Below, in pieces: positions 9,573 to 17,966 of a stretch of DNA of 64,000 bases. This DNA comes from Paenibacillus phytorum (lineage in GTDB: Bacteria > Bacillota > Bacilli > Paenibacillales > NBRC-103111), in NCBI RefSeq assembly GCF_013141715.1, contig NZ_WHOA01000147.1:82268-146267 (forward strand), read 5' to 3'. Position 1 is the stretch's first letter. Every line of letters starts with the position of its first letter. Under the pieces are notes generated by a model. That model was not told where the DNA came from, ran no database searches, and saw only the letters and a program-made list of their open reading frames with translations. Made by a program: the position numbers and the translations under genes.

Positions 9573-10574
9573 ATGGAACGGTTCAAGCATTGGATGCGCC
9601 AGGGGGATATTGTTGTCGTTTCCGGTGGAAATAAACTGGTCCGTGCAATAGGAAAAATTACTGGAGATTATTATTTCGATCAAGATGCCTATCCAGAGTA
9701 TATGCATTTTCGCGATGTTGAATGGCTGTTTGTAGATAATGAAAACATGATTCCAGTTGAACGAATTCTGAAGGAAAAAATATTTTCCCAACAAGCAATT
9801 TATATGTTTGGCCATGAAGATTTGAATATGGAAAGCCTTCGTGAACTAATCGCAGGTGAAAGAAGCACGGGTACCGGAGAATCTCAATATGTCCTGATTA
9901 TTGATGAAATTAACCGAGGAAACATATCTAAAATCTTTGGAGAACTCATTACATTAGTCGAGTCTGATAAACGGATGGGGCAAATCAATGAACTTTCGGT
10001 TACGCTACCATATTCCGGACAGCGATTCTCCGTGCCTTCCAACGTTCATTTACTTGGAACAATGAATACCGCCGATCGTTCAATCGCCTTATTGGACACG
10101 GCGTTGAGAAGAAGATTCGACTTCAAGGAAATGATGCCGCGATACGATCTACTCCCTGATAATGTGGAGGGTATCAACGTTCGAAAGTTGCTGCAAACGA
10201 TTAACGATCGAATTGAATTCCTATATGACCGCGACCATCAAATCGGTCATGCCTATTTTATGACAGAGCATCTAACCGCGGATTATGTTAAACAGGTAAT
10301 GGTGAGTAAGGTCATACCACTGCTACAAGAATATTTTTACGAGAACTGGGAATCAGTGGAGCTAGTGCTCGGGGGAGCAGGGAAGGCTCTAGACAATGAT
10401 TACCTGTTAAGTAAGATTAAATTGACTCACCGAGGTTTGTTCGGCAAGTCAGATGTGGCCGATCTTGATAAATTCCGGTATTCCGTCCAAGCAAACCCTT
10501 CTAATATGGCTTTGATCCGGGTTTATGAGTCTTTGTCGACTTTAAATACGGAAGAGCAGGATGATTTTGAATGA
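9573..10574 (+). pseudogene. 5'-truncated McrB-type AAA+ GTPase gene
   Basis: The product contains an EVE-like modified-base reader segment (GDIVVVSGGN ... FRDVEWLF, residues 10-50) followed directly by the second half of an McrB AAA+ domain: Walker B LIIDEINRGNISKIFGELIT (about 109-128), sensor region LLGTMNTADRS and the arginine-rich LDTALRRRFDF. The first half of the AAA+ domain with the GPPGTGKT P-loop is absent. In-frame similarity continues a little upstream of the ATG, but a stop at 9540 and no good ribosome site show that the 5' half is lost. Without a P-loop it should not bind GTP. It overlaps mcrC by ATGA. Confidence 0.7.
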
Positions 10575-11818
10575 AGCATTTGATCGTTACTGAGTGCTAT
10601 GAATCTATACCCATTTCGGTGATGGAGGAAGCTGCCTTGACTCCCTTGGAGGCAGATGAATTATCCCGATATGTTCGTATTGCTGGGCTGGATGAGGATC
10701 TCATTCGAATTACAAGAACGGAAGTCATATTCATTAATTATGTAGGATTTATACAACTTACATCTTGTTCCATCGAGATTCTTCCCAAGGTGGCTGGTGA
10801 CGATCCGGTCCGTTCGCGTAAAGTTTTATTGCGAATGTTACAGAAGACTGGTTACTTGGATATTCATGAGAGCCAGTTAGGTTTATTGGTAACGGAGAAG
10901 ATGAATCTGTTCGAAATCATTGCCTATTTGTTTACTGGCAAACTAATTAAGGAATTGAATAAAGGAGTGTATCATTCATATCGTGTTCAATACGAAGAGC
11001 TTCAAAGCGTACGTGGGAAGATTAATCTTGTTAGTCAATTACAACGTACATATAACAAGTCTACGGATATAAGTTGCATATTTGATGAATTTCAAACTGA
11101 CAACGTACTTAACCGAATTCTGAAAGCAGCAATCAGGCGTGTAATAACATTATCCAAACATATGGAAACACGCAAGAAAGCCAGACAATCTATGATCTAT
11201 CTGGACGAAGTAGACGAATCTGTTGACATTCGACAGCTACCGGATGAATTTAATTTCGATAGAAACAACAAGAGATTTCAAGAGAGCTGGAGAATGGCAA
11301 AACTCATACTATCACAAACAACTTCCTTGTCAGCTGCTGGTAAGTCTCAAAATACATCGATCTTGTTTAAGATGAATGACTTGTTCGAAATGTATATGGC
11401 GTATTTGGTGAAAAAAGTAGCGATGGAGGTAATTGTTAAGGACCATTCTTATAAACTTTTGATTAAGGATGGGACTCAACGGGGAGTTTTTCAACTCGAG
11501 CCCGACTTGTTGGTAAGTTTGAAAAATGGAAGTAAAGTCATTATCGACACAAAATGGAAAAGAATCGACAGTTCCATAGCAAGACACGGGGTTCAGCGTA
11601 ATGATTTCTACCAGATGTATGCGTATTTGACGCGATATGATGATGTAGGGACTGTATTTCTGCTGTATCCGCATCACGATGGGATTTTCAATAGTGGTGG
11701 GACATTCCTCGAATCATGGGGCTTGGAACAGGATGAACGGAAAAAATTAAAGGTTTTCTCGATTAGTTATGAAGATGAGTTTAAAGCTATAGATGAGTTG
11801 TCAACTATATTATTATGA
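10571..11818 (+). CDS. mcrC: McrC-family nuclease subunit of a 5-methylcytosine restriction system
   Basis: This 415-residue protein starts at the ATGA overlap with the McrB fragment. The N-terminal part has the McrC beta-rich domain (FINYVGFIQL.. SIEILPKV) and the C-terminal part a PD-(D/E)XK core: an acidic residue in LEPDLLV, then D326-T-K328 in IIDTKWKRID. McrC supplies DNA cleavage and activates the GTPase of McrB in type IV systems that cut modified DNA. The reading frame is intact, but its partner lacks Walker A, so the system is probably inactive unless it borrows another McrB. Confidence 0.85.
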   Translation: MKHLIVTECYESIPISVMEEAALTPLEADELSRYVRIAGLDEDLIRITRTEVIFINYVGFIQLTSCSIEILPKVAGDDPVRSRKVLLRMLQKTGYLDIHESQLGLLVTEKMNLFEIIAYLFTGKLIKELNKGVYHSYRVQYEELQSVRGKINLVSQLQRTYNKSTDISCIFDEFQTDNVLNRILKAAIRRVITLSKHMETRKKARQSMIYLDEVDESVDIRQLPDEFNFDRNNKRFQESWRMAKLILSQTTSLSAAGKSQNTSILFKMNDLFEMYMAYLVKKVAMEVIVKDHSYKLLIKDGTQRGVFQLEPDLLVSLKNGSKVIIDTKWKRIDSSIARHGVQRNDFYQMYAYLTRYDDVGTVFLLYPHHDGIFNSGGTFLESWGLEQDERKKLKVFSISYEDEFKAIDELSTILL

Positions 11819-12229
11819 GAAGTGCCAACGGCAATTCACTTCTTCGACATTTAAAAAAAATCTTTTTGCTTAAAACGTTAAAATGGTGAGTCTGTTAGAT
11901 TCGAAGTATCAAGAATTACTGCTTAACCAAGTTAATTATTATTCGTTAATAAATCACTTGTGATTTAATTCTATGTGAAGATTTATTAGCAAGATCAATT
12001 AAGACCTATACATGCACTCGGTTATCACCACTTTAAATTGGTGTGAAAAGGGGCTAGTTACATCGATTGAGCTTTACAATAGTCTTCATTCAGCAGCTCT
12101 GAGCAAAATGATTTAGTTGGGGGAAATTGTATAAATTGGTGTTAATAATTTTGAAATTTCCTCCTAATTAACAAGCATCTCTTTTAGGTTGTTGTATTTC
12201 CATAGTTTAAAATTAACTATATCTATTTG

Positions 12230-12267
12230 GGTGCATGTAAAATCATGGTGTAAACATACATGCACCC
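12230..12267. repeat. 11-base inverted repeat around a TGGTGTAAA unit
   Basis: GGGTGCATGTA (12230-12240) is exactly complementary to TACATGCACCC (12257-12267). The 16-base loop contains TGGTGTAAA, the same unit that is arrayed 100 bases downstream. There is no T-run, so it is more likely a binding or cruciform site than a terminator. Confidence 0.6.
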
Positions 12268-12354
12268 TAAATGATATTCATGTCTCCTTCACATGAACCC
12301 ATACATATTCCTCTGGGAACATGTGTCCAGAAATGAGCCTATTTTGGTATTATT

Positions 12355-12446
12355 GGTGTTAAATTTGGTGTAAATACCGGTATAAATATTGGTGTAAAAA
12401 AACTGGTGTAAAACTGGTGTTAAGTTGGTGTAAATTTGGTAAAAAA
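12355..12446 (+). repeat. Iteron-like array: eight TGGTGTAAA-type units
   Basis: Units start at 12355, 12367, 12379, 12391, 12405, 12416, 12427 and 12438, so the spacing is 12, 12, 12, 14, 11, 11 and 11 bases, close to one helical turn. The consensus is TGGTGTAAA; the third unit (CGGTATAAA) and the last (TGGTAAAAA) are degenerate. All units face the same way. Such phased direct repeats are typical of Rep or partition-protein sites. A parB/noc-like gene lies 1 kb downstream. Confidence 0.65.
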
Positions 12447-12521
12447 ACCTCTCCTAAACTAAAAAAACGAGCCTAAGCGAACAGAAATCGAACGACAAAA
12501 ACCCAGTAAAATCAAGGGTTT

Positions 12522-12563
12522 AGCGGACTATAGCAGTCTCTATAAAACTCGCTTTTTGACTCG
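12522..12563. repeat. Dispersed repeat copy A (partner at 32216)
   Basis: The string CAGTCTCTATAAAACTCGCT with flanks matches 32216-32258 over about 40 bases with few differences (AGCGGACTATAG against AGCGAGTTATAA on the left, GACTCG against GACCGAG on the right). The other copy forms a clean hairpin followed by T's; this one is degenerate. It may be a terminator carried by a mobile element or a short dispersed repeat. Confidence 0.5.
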
Positions 12564-13188
12564 CATACGGTGCATGTGGAGTGTTGCTCATTTTTATGGC
12601 GGAACGTATAGTCAGCAAATAAACCCATTACTTTCCCAGTAAAGTCTTGATAACAACGGATTAAAGATGTGACATAAAAGGAGGAAAAGAAACGAGATGG
12701 AAGGGACAAACTCATCTATCTCAATTCTTTCCTCTATTTTTTTATCAAAACATACTGGGATTATAGTATAGCTGTTACAAAAAACGGAATGAAAACCAAG
12801 TAAAAGGCTGATTTCGTGCACGACTTTATTTATTAATGGAATGGCAAATACGGGTTTGAAAGCTTTTTGGTGGGATTTTATTCGGGGGGAGAAAAAGAGG
12901 GGGATTTGTTCTTCTCTGTTTAACCTCCTCGAAAGTATCGCGGAGGTATTTTTGTTTTTTGTTCTGTCATCCGACTCCAATAAAATACAATAAGATTAAT
13001 TTCGTTTAGAGATGAATATGTGATATGGTAGGAGTGAAATTCTTCAAATAATTGCTTTTGGGGTCAACAATATGTTATTTAATTTTTTTAACCCTATATA
13101 TAGTATACTCAACAATAAATGCGAGTTTAAAGCATCTTTGAGGTAGGCATAGTTATAATAATTATATTGTTTGATTGGAGGTCCTTTT

Positions 13189-13374
13189 TTGGAAAAAGTA
13201 AAGCCAGCAATTGATGAAGTTATTTTCTCGATAGGGAAGTTAAATGAAGTTCTAGCATCGACTGACAGTCGTAGCTTGGAATTAATATTTAGTAATTATC
13301 CCCTAGAAGCGAAACCATGGGAAATGTTTCAAAAATTAATAGACTGGCGAATCATGTTAGATTCGTTTGAATAA
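13189..13374 (+). CDS. Small hypothetical protein before the Noc-like gene
   Basis: A 61-residue frame begins with TTG at 13189, seven bases after GGAGG (13177-13181); this spacing decides the start over an upstream TTG at 13171. The product is acidic and helical with no recognised domain. It lies 56 bases upstream of the ParB/Noc-like gene, so the two may be cotranscribed. The function is unknown. Confidence 0.55.
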   Translation: MEKVKPAIDEVIFSIGKLNEVLASTDSRSLELIFSNYPLEAKPWEMFQKLIDWRIMLDSFE

Positions 13375-13430
13375 TATAATTAACCTCGCTTTATAGCCAT
13401 AAAAGATAACACAAAGAGAAGAGGAAAGGT

Positions 13431-14240
13431 ATGCGATTTTTCTCTAATAAAAAGGAAGTTAATAACGAAAAAATAACTTATATTAGCCCTGAAAAAATAA
13501 TACCCGACAAGAACCAGCCAAGGAAAACATTTGATGAGGAAGAATTGGTCCAACTTGCACAATCTATTAAAACGCATGGAATCATTCAACCTATCATTGT
13601 TAGACCAATAAATGGGGCATACCAGATTATTGCAGGAGAAAGAAGATGGCGGGCCTCGATGAAATTGGGATTGCCGGAAATTCCAGTTATTATTCGGGAT
13701 ACAGATGATCTACAAACTAGGTTCCTTGCAATTATAGAAAATTTACAAAGAGAAGACCTCACTTCGATAGAGGAGGCAAGGGCATTTAAAGCGTTAATTG
13801 ATTTGTATGGTTTAACACAAGAAAGCCTATCCCAACGCCTTGGGATAGCTCAGTCAACAATAGGTAATAAATTAAGATTTCTGCATTTACCGGAACCCGT
13901 TCAACAAGCAATTTTAGAAAAAAAAGTTCATGATCGCCAAGCGCGTGCATTATTGACATTAAAATCAGAAGAACTTCAACTCAAGGTAATGGATGAGATT
14001 ATAACAAAAAATCTAAATACTAGAGAAACAGAATCTAGGGTTAAAGAGCTTTTGAAGGTAGAGGAAGTTAAACCAAGGCCAAGAATGTACCGGTTTTCTA
14101 AAGATTATCGTTTAGCCCTGAACACAATACGCGAATCTTTTCTGCTAGTTACTAATAATGGTCTTAAGCTCGAAGTATCAGAACAGGAAAACAGCGATGA
14201 ATTTACTTTTGTAATAAAGGTCCCCAAAAAGAATAAATAA
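13431..14240 (+). CDS. ParB/Noc-family DNA-binding protein
   Basis: This 269-residue protein has the ParB-like N-terminal CTPase domain (DKNQPRKTFDEEEL; box II GERRWRA), a central HTH (LTQESLSQRLGIAQSTIGNK) and a C-terminal dimer domain. The C-terminal sequence (FSKDYRLALNTIRES) is much closer to the nucleoid-occlusion protein Noc than to Spo0J, and the N-terminus MRFFSNKK recalls the short membrane-targeting helix of Noc (SRFFG). Noc is normally encoded near oriC beside gidB; here it stands in a defence island without a ParA. It may be a mobile-element segregation or regulatory protein. An AGAGGAAAGG site precedes the ATG. Confidence 0.8.
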   Translation: MRFFSNKKEVNNEKITYISPEKIIPDKNQPRKTFDEEELVQLAQSIKTHGIIQPIIVRPINGAYQIIAGERRWRASMKLGLPEIPVIIRDTDDLQTRFLAIIENLQREDLTSIEEARAFKALIDLYGLTQESLSQRLGIAQSTIGNKLRFLHLPEPVQQAILEKKVHDRQARALLTLKSEELQLKVMDEIITKNLNTRETESRVKELLKVEEVKPRPRMYRFSKDYRLALNTIRESFLLVTNNGLKLEVSEQENSDEFTFVIKVPKKNK

Positions 14241-14253
14241 TATTGTTTTAATT

Positions 14254-14288
14254 AAGCTGCCGGATTGCTAATCTAGGTTGCTTTTTTT
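14254..14288 (+). terminator. Probable terminator of the Noc-like gene
   Basis: An imperfect hairpin (AAGC ... GCTT with partial pairing inside) is followed by a run of seven T's, 14 bases after the stop codon of the ParB/Noc-like gene. Confidence 0.5.
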
Positions 14289-14387
14289 ATGACTCTGGTT
14301 ATACAAAGTACATCAAAAAGAAATATATGCCCAATAAAAAATGGGATACGAACAGGCATTCCATTTTATAGTTATATGTGATAAAAT

Positions 14388-14404
14388 GAGGACAAAATGT
14401 CCTC
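14388..14404. promoter_or_regulatory. Inverted-repeat operator before the methyltransferase
   Basis: GAGGACA-AAA-TGTCCTC is a perfect 7-base inverted repeat ending ten bases before the ATG at 14415 and touching the GAGG ribosome site. It differs by a single base in its core from the published M.SsoII operator as I remember it (AGGACAAATTGTCCT). M.SsoII binds that site through its N-terminal HTH and represses its own gene. The methyltransferase encoded here has such an HTH, so autorepression is likely. Confidence 0.7.
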
Positions 14405-14414
14405 GAGGTGTTCC

Positions 14415-15608
14415 ATGGAATTTGCTGCAGAAAAAATCAAAAAAAAACGTGAAAGACTGGGAATGACCCAAAAAGAAATGGCAGATGTAATTGGACTTGG
14501 AAAATACGGCGATCGAACAGTTAGAAGATGGGAAAACGCTGAATCAAATCCATCAGAAGTAGAATTGAAATTTATAATGGAGTTATCAGAGGAACCGCGC
14601 TATGCGAATCCTCCTTTGGAACAAGCAAGGTTTAAAACTATTGACTTATTCGCAGGAATTGGTGGAATACGCCTTGCTTTTCACAAATTAGGCGCTTATT
14701 CAGTTTTTTCTTCAGAGTGGGATAAATTCTCACAAAAAACGTATAAAGCAAACTTTGGAGAAATACCTCACGGTGATATTACCAAAGTACATGAAGATGA
14801 TATTCCTGATCACGATATTCTACTTGCAGGATTCCCATGCCAGCCATTCTCACAGGCAGGATTAAAGAAGGGGTTTGAAGATACCCGTGGAACATTGTTT
14901 CATGACATTGCAAGAATTATAGCAAAAAGACGTCCAAAAGCTTTTTTACTTGAAAATGTTAAGCAACTTTATGGTCATGATAAAGGTAGAACTTTTAAAA
15001 CGATAAAAAGTGTGCTTGAAGAGCTAGATTATTCAGTAGATGAAAGTGTTCTTAGAGCAGCGGATTTTGGTGTACCACAAAATAGAGAGCGAATTTATAT
15101 CGTTGGCTTTGATAACAAGCAGGGAGGAAGGAAGGTAATGCAAGAATTTATATTTCCTATTCCACCAAAAACCAAAACCAGAGTTGGGAATATACTTGAA
15201 AAAAGAGATGAGAAGTACTTTGAAAAATATACGATCTCTGACAAACTTTACGAAGGACACATGCGTCGAAAGGAAATGCATAAGCAAAAAGGGAACGGGT
15301 TTGGGTTTAGTTTATTTAATGAAGATAGTGAGTATACCAACACCATTAGTGCAAGATATTATAAGGACGGTAGTGAGATTCTAATCGAGCAGCCAGGCAA
15401 AAATCCTCGAAAGTTAACACCAACTGAATGTGCTAGATTGCAAGGGTTTCCTGACGATTTTGTAATTCCGGTCTCAGATTCTCAAGCATACCGTCAATTT
15501 GGAAATTCAGTTGCTGTTCCGGTTGTTGAGGAAATTGCAAAAGAGATGCTAAAAGCTATGAGTGAGATGCTAATATTGGAGAGGGAAGAAAACGGAGTTC
15601 TAGTATAG
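14415..15608 (+). CDS. HTH-fused DNA cytosine-5 methyltransferase (SsoII type)
   Basis: I chose the ATG at 14415 behind GAGG (14405-14408); the ATG at 14397 lies inside the operator repeat. Of 397 residues, about 7-60 form an XRE-type HTH (LGMTQKEMADVIGLGKYGDR) and the rest is a complete m5C methyltransferase: motif I DLFAGIGG (79-84), motif IV FPCQPFS with Cys142, motif VI ENV, motif VIII QNRERIYIVGF, motif IX PRKLTPTECARLQGFPDDF and motif X QFGNSVAVPV. The architecture and upstream repeat match SsoII-like enzymes, several of which modify CCNGG; the target here is not known. It probably protects DNA from the LlaJI-type pair downstream. Confidence 0.9.
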   Translation: MEFAAEKIKKKRERLGMTQKEMADVIGLGKYGDRTVRRWENAESNPSEVELKFIMELSEEPRYANPPLEQARFKTIDLFAGIGGIRLAFHKLGAYSVFSSEWDKFSQKTYKANFGEIPHGDITKVHEDDIPDHDILLAGFPCQPFSQAGLKKGFEDTRGTLFHDIARIIAKRRPKAFLLENVKQLYGHDKGRTFKTIKSVLEELDYSVDESVLRAADFGVPQNRERIYIVGFDNKQGGRKVMQEFIFPIPPKTKTRVGNILEKRDEKYFEKYTISDKLYEGHMRRKEMHKQKGNGFGFSLFNEDSEYTNTISARYYKDGSEILIEQPGKNPRKLTPTECARLQGFPDDFVIPVSDSQAYRQFGNSVAVPVVEEIAKEMLKAMSEMLILEREENGVLV

Positions 15609-15614
15609 TGTTTA

Positions 15615-15647
15615 AAGACAGCCATGCAGGCAGGCTGTCTTGTCTTT
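15615..15647 (+). terminator. Terminator after the methyltransferase gene
   Basis: AAGACAGCC (15615-15623) pairs with GGCTGTCTT (15633-15641) around a nine-base loop, followed by GTCTTTTT. It begins seven bases after the methyltransferase stop. Confidence 0.8.
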
Positions 15648-15711
15648 TTCATTTGCTTTATAAGGTTATACTTTATTCATAAATTATTATTCTTGTTTGG
15701 AGTGAGAATCA

Positions 15712-16164
15712 ATGAGGCGTCCGGACTATCTAGTACAACTACATAAGAACAGTCCGAGCTTAGCAAGTGTACCCTTTGATTTCGTACTTCAATGGCATCC
15801 ACAGTTAAATTGTAATCTGTCGCCGGATCAACTAAAGCCACAGTCAAACAGAAAAGTTTGGTGGAAATGTAGTGTAGGACACGAATGGAAGGCATCGGTA
15901 CAGCGTCGATTTCTAGGTGACGAATGTCCATTTTGTAGCGGAAAAAAAGTAACTGAGCAAACATGTTTAATGAATAAAAATCCCGAGCTTGCGGAAGAGT
16001 GGGATTTTCAGAAGAATGGGGAGCTAAGCCCAGAAAATGTTTTGCCAGGAAGTACAAAAAAAGTTTGGTGGTCTTGTGTTCGCGGCCATGAATGGCTGGC
16101 TAGAATTGATCATAGGAATAATGGCTCAGGCTGTCCCCAGTGCAGGAGAAAAGGACGGGAGTAA
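15712..16164 (+). CDS. Zinc-ribbon repeat protein (DUF4379-like), probably missing its nuclease tail
   Basis: The 150-residue product consists of two copies of the treble-clef zinc-ribbon repeat known as DUF4379: VWWKCSVGHEWKASVQRR ... CPFC and VWWSCVRGHEWLARIDHR ... CPQC. Each has the C..GHEW ... CP.C ligands. In many bacteria these repeats are joined to a Vsr/DUF559-like nuclease domain. Here the frame stops just after the second CPQC, while the next frame continues with SKQEFYIHLIEKV, which looks like the start of such a domain. A SD-like TTGGAGTGAG site precedes the ATG. The function in the restriction locus is unknown; DNA binding is likely. Confidence 0.7.
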   Translation: MRRPDYLVQLHKNSPSLASVPFDFVLQWHPQLNCNLSPDQLKPQSNRKVWWKCSVGHEWKASVQRRFLGDECPFCSGKKVTEQTCLMNKNPELAEEWDFQKNGELSPENVLPGSTKKVWWSCVRGHEWLARIDHRNNGSGCPQCRRKGRE

Positions 16165-16228
16165 GCAGGAATTCTATATACACTTAATTGAAAAAGTAAT
16201 AGGCGATCAATTCTCAGTACTTTACTGA
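16145..16228 (+). pseudogene. Frameshifted, truncated nuclease-domain start
   Basis: One base out of phase with the zinc-ribbon gene, the sequence reads AGEKDGSKQEFYIHLIEKV and then stops at 16226-16228. In full-length DUF4379-nuclease fusions a serine-rich linker and a ..E..I...L.. helix follow the last CP.C in the same way. I infer a one-base shift near 16145 plus loss of the rest of the domain. Intentional short forms cannot be excluded. Confidence 0.45.
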
Positions 16229-16249
16229 GATTGATCGCCTATTACTTTT
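16192..16249. terminator. Long bidirectional hairpin (27 bp, one bulge)
   Basis: The arms 16192-16219 and 16223-16249 are complementary apart from one extra T, with a three-base loop; the ends are AAAAGTAA and TTACTTTT. It separates the zinc-ribbon gene from the LlaJI-type genes and would terminate in both directions. The rest of the gap to 16469 shows no gene. Confidence 0.7.
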
Positions 16250-16469
16250 AGTAACCTATTATAACTTTTGATACTAAGATATAAAGAGAGTGAAAGGTTT
16301 GATCATTTTCGAACTATTAACCAAGAAAAAGAATGAATTCTTTTTTATTCATGCAATATTGCTTTTTCAAGAAAATCATACAAGTTTAGAAAAAGAGGTA
16401 TAAAGTCTATTTTATCGAAATTACATATGTTGAAATGCAGTTAATGTTATGTGAGGAGATTAAATTACA

Positions 16470-17966
16470 ATGCCAGCAAATAGACAGGGCGAGTTTACAG
16501 AAATTCATCATAATTTCTTTGGAAGTGTTGAAGGTGGATTTACAGCAATTACATCACAAGAAATCAATCAGGTAACATTTAATGTTAAAGTAAGCATTCG
16601 AAATGTACTCATTAAACGGTTGGGGGAAGGGAATATCGCTAGGACTGGCAACGGGATTTCTCCTGACATGCTATTCCATATCTGGCCAGGTACAGAAGGA
16701 ATTGCTGCATCTGGTGATAGAACGTTTCCGTGTAAATTTGGAAAACCACAAGGTAACGAAATGACAGCATATTTTTCTCGTATAGTACCTAAAGAACGAA
16801 TGAGTGATGGGGATATTTGGTTTGTATTTTTTCGTGATGGTGATGTAACACCTTGGTTTGGTCTTATGAAAGAAAATGTCTGGGACCACTTCTTTAGTGG
16901 TTCTAATATGAGAGTTGAAGATACTTCTGGGATCCGTGAAAGTGTACCTACTTTTGGCGCTGAGGTAACAGAACATGTTACAGGTGGGTCCAATTTAATT
17001 TTATATGGTGCTCCTGGTACAGGGAAGAGTTTTGAGCTAGAGAAGAGGGCTAACACTAATGTTACAAGAGTGACGTTCCATTCGGAATACACCTATTACG
17101 ATTTTGTAGGTAGTTATAAACCAGTTCCAATCTATAGCAAAGAAATAATGGATTTTATTTCGGCGGACGGAGGGCCAATAGAAACTGGCCAACCTTATAT
17201 TGATTATCAATTTGTGCCAGGTCCTTTTGCAATTATATTACGGGATGCGCTTCTTTGCCCATATGAAATGCATACATTGAAAATCGAAGAGCTGAATCGT
17301 GCAAACGCGGCCTCTGTATTTGGTGATCTGTTTCAACTGCTTGATAGAAGAGAAAATGGAGAAAGTGAATATAGAATTACACCTACAAAAGAATTGTATA
17401 ATTATCTTAAGAAAAATGTGCCAAATTTAGGTAATGAAATATATATTCCTGCAAACTTAAATATTTTTGCAACTATGAACAGTGCCGATCAAGGTGTATT
17501 TGTAATGGATTCAGCTTTCAAACGGAGATGGAACTTCGAATACATGGCAATAAAATTAAGAGGAATTAAACATGAGAATGAACCCGTTCAATATGAAAAT
17601 GGGAATATCTCATGGAGTTCTTTTGTTGAAAATATTAATGAACGCCTCGCAGAAATTAAAATTAATGAAGACAAGCATATTGGCCCTTATTTTATGAAAA
17701 GTGGAGAACCCTCTAATCGTTCGAAAATTGCTTCTAAGCTTCTTGTGTACCTCTGGGATGATGTTGTGCGGCATAATCGCAATCAATTTTTCCTTGATGA
17801 ATATAAAACATTCGCTCAGTTAGTAAAAGCATATGAGGCAGATAAGAAAATTTTTGTGTTTAATATAAATACTCAAGAAGAAGATGTTGAAGAGGAACGT
17901 ACTGAAGAATTATCAGGTGTGGTAGATGTGCATGAGGAATTAATGGGCCTGACTAATGAAAAGTAG
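16470..17966 (+). CDS. LlaJI-type restriction subunit R1, McrB-like AAA+ GTPase
   Basis: This 498-residue protein has an N-terminal domain of about 160 residues, presumably for DNA recognition, and an McrB-type AAA+ domain: P-loop LYGAPGTGKS (about 185), the VTFHSEYTYYDFVGSYKP motif after it, Walker B KIEELNRANAASVFGDLFQL, NIFATMNSADQG and the arginine finger region DSAFKRRWNFEYM. Walker B reads IEELNR where McrB has IDEINR, as in LlaJI R1. The next gene overlaps by 11 bases and is an LlaJI-family nuclease, so the two form an R1-R2 complex that translocates and cuts DNA. A TGAGGAGAT site lies before the ATG. Confidence 0.85.
   Translation: MPANRQGEFTEIHHNFFGSVEGGFTAITSQEINQVTFNVKVSIRNVLIKRLGEGNIARTGNGISPDMLFHIWPGTEGIAASGDRTFPCKFGKPQGNEMTAYFSRIVPKERMSDGDIWFVFFRDGDVTPWFGLMKENVWDHFFSGSNMRVEDTSGIRESVPTFGAEVTEHVTGGSNLILYGAPGTGKSFELEKRANTNVTRVTFHSEYTYYDFVGSYKPVPIYSKEIMDFISADGGPIETGQPYIDYQFVPGPFAIILRDALLCPYEMHTLKIEELNRANAASVFGDLFQLLDRRENGESEYRITPTKELYNYLKKNVPNLGNEIYIPANLNIFATMNSADQGVFVMDSAFKRRWNFEYMAIKLRGIKHENEPVQYENGNISWSSFVENINERLAEIKINEDKHIGPYFMKSGEPSNRSKIASKLLVYLWDDVVRHNRNQFFLDEYKTFAQLVKAYEADKKIFVFNINTQEEDVEEERTEELSGVVDVHEELMGLTNEK

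Larger units (their letters stand above)
11819..13188. other. 1.4 kb non-coding stretch with iteron-like repeats
   Basis: I found no convincing gene. The stretch holds three scattered TGGTGT motifs (12039, 12137, 12246), an 11-base inverted repeat (12230-12267), a tight array of eight related 9-base units (12355-12446), a dispersed 42-base repeat (12522-12563) and a terminator-like hairpin (ACCTCC/GGAGGT at 12923-12947 followed by T-rich sequence). A 24-codon frame at 12696 behind AAAAGGAGG and a 50-codon frame at 12841 are possible but unsupported. The repeat density suggests an origin, a partition site or a mobile-element end. Confidence 0.5.

Noticed and set aside
12355..12446. CRISPR array
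   Set aside because: Units are 9 bases with an 11-14 base period, far too short, with no spacers and no cas genes nearby.
15033..15287. Minus-strand ORF inside the methyltransferase gene
   Set aside because: It lies wholly inside a well-supported gene and has no ribosome site or recognisable motif.
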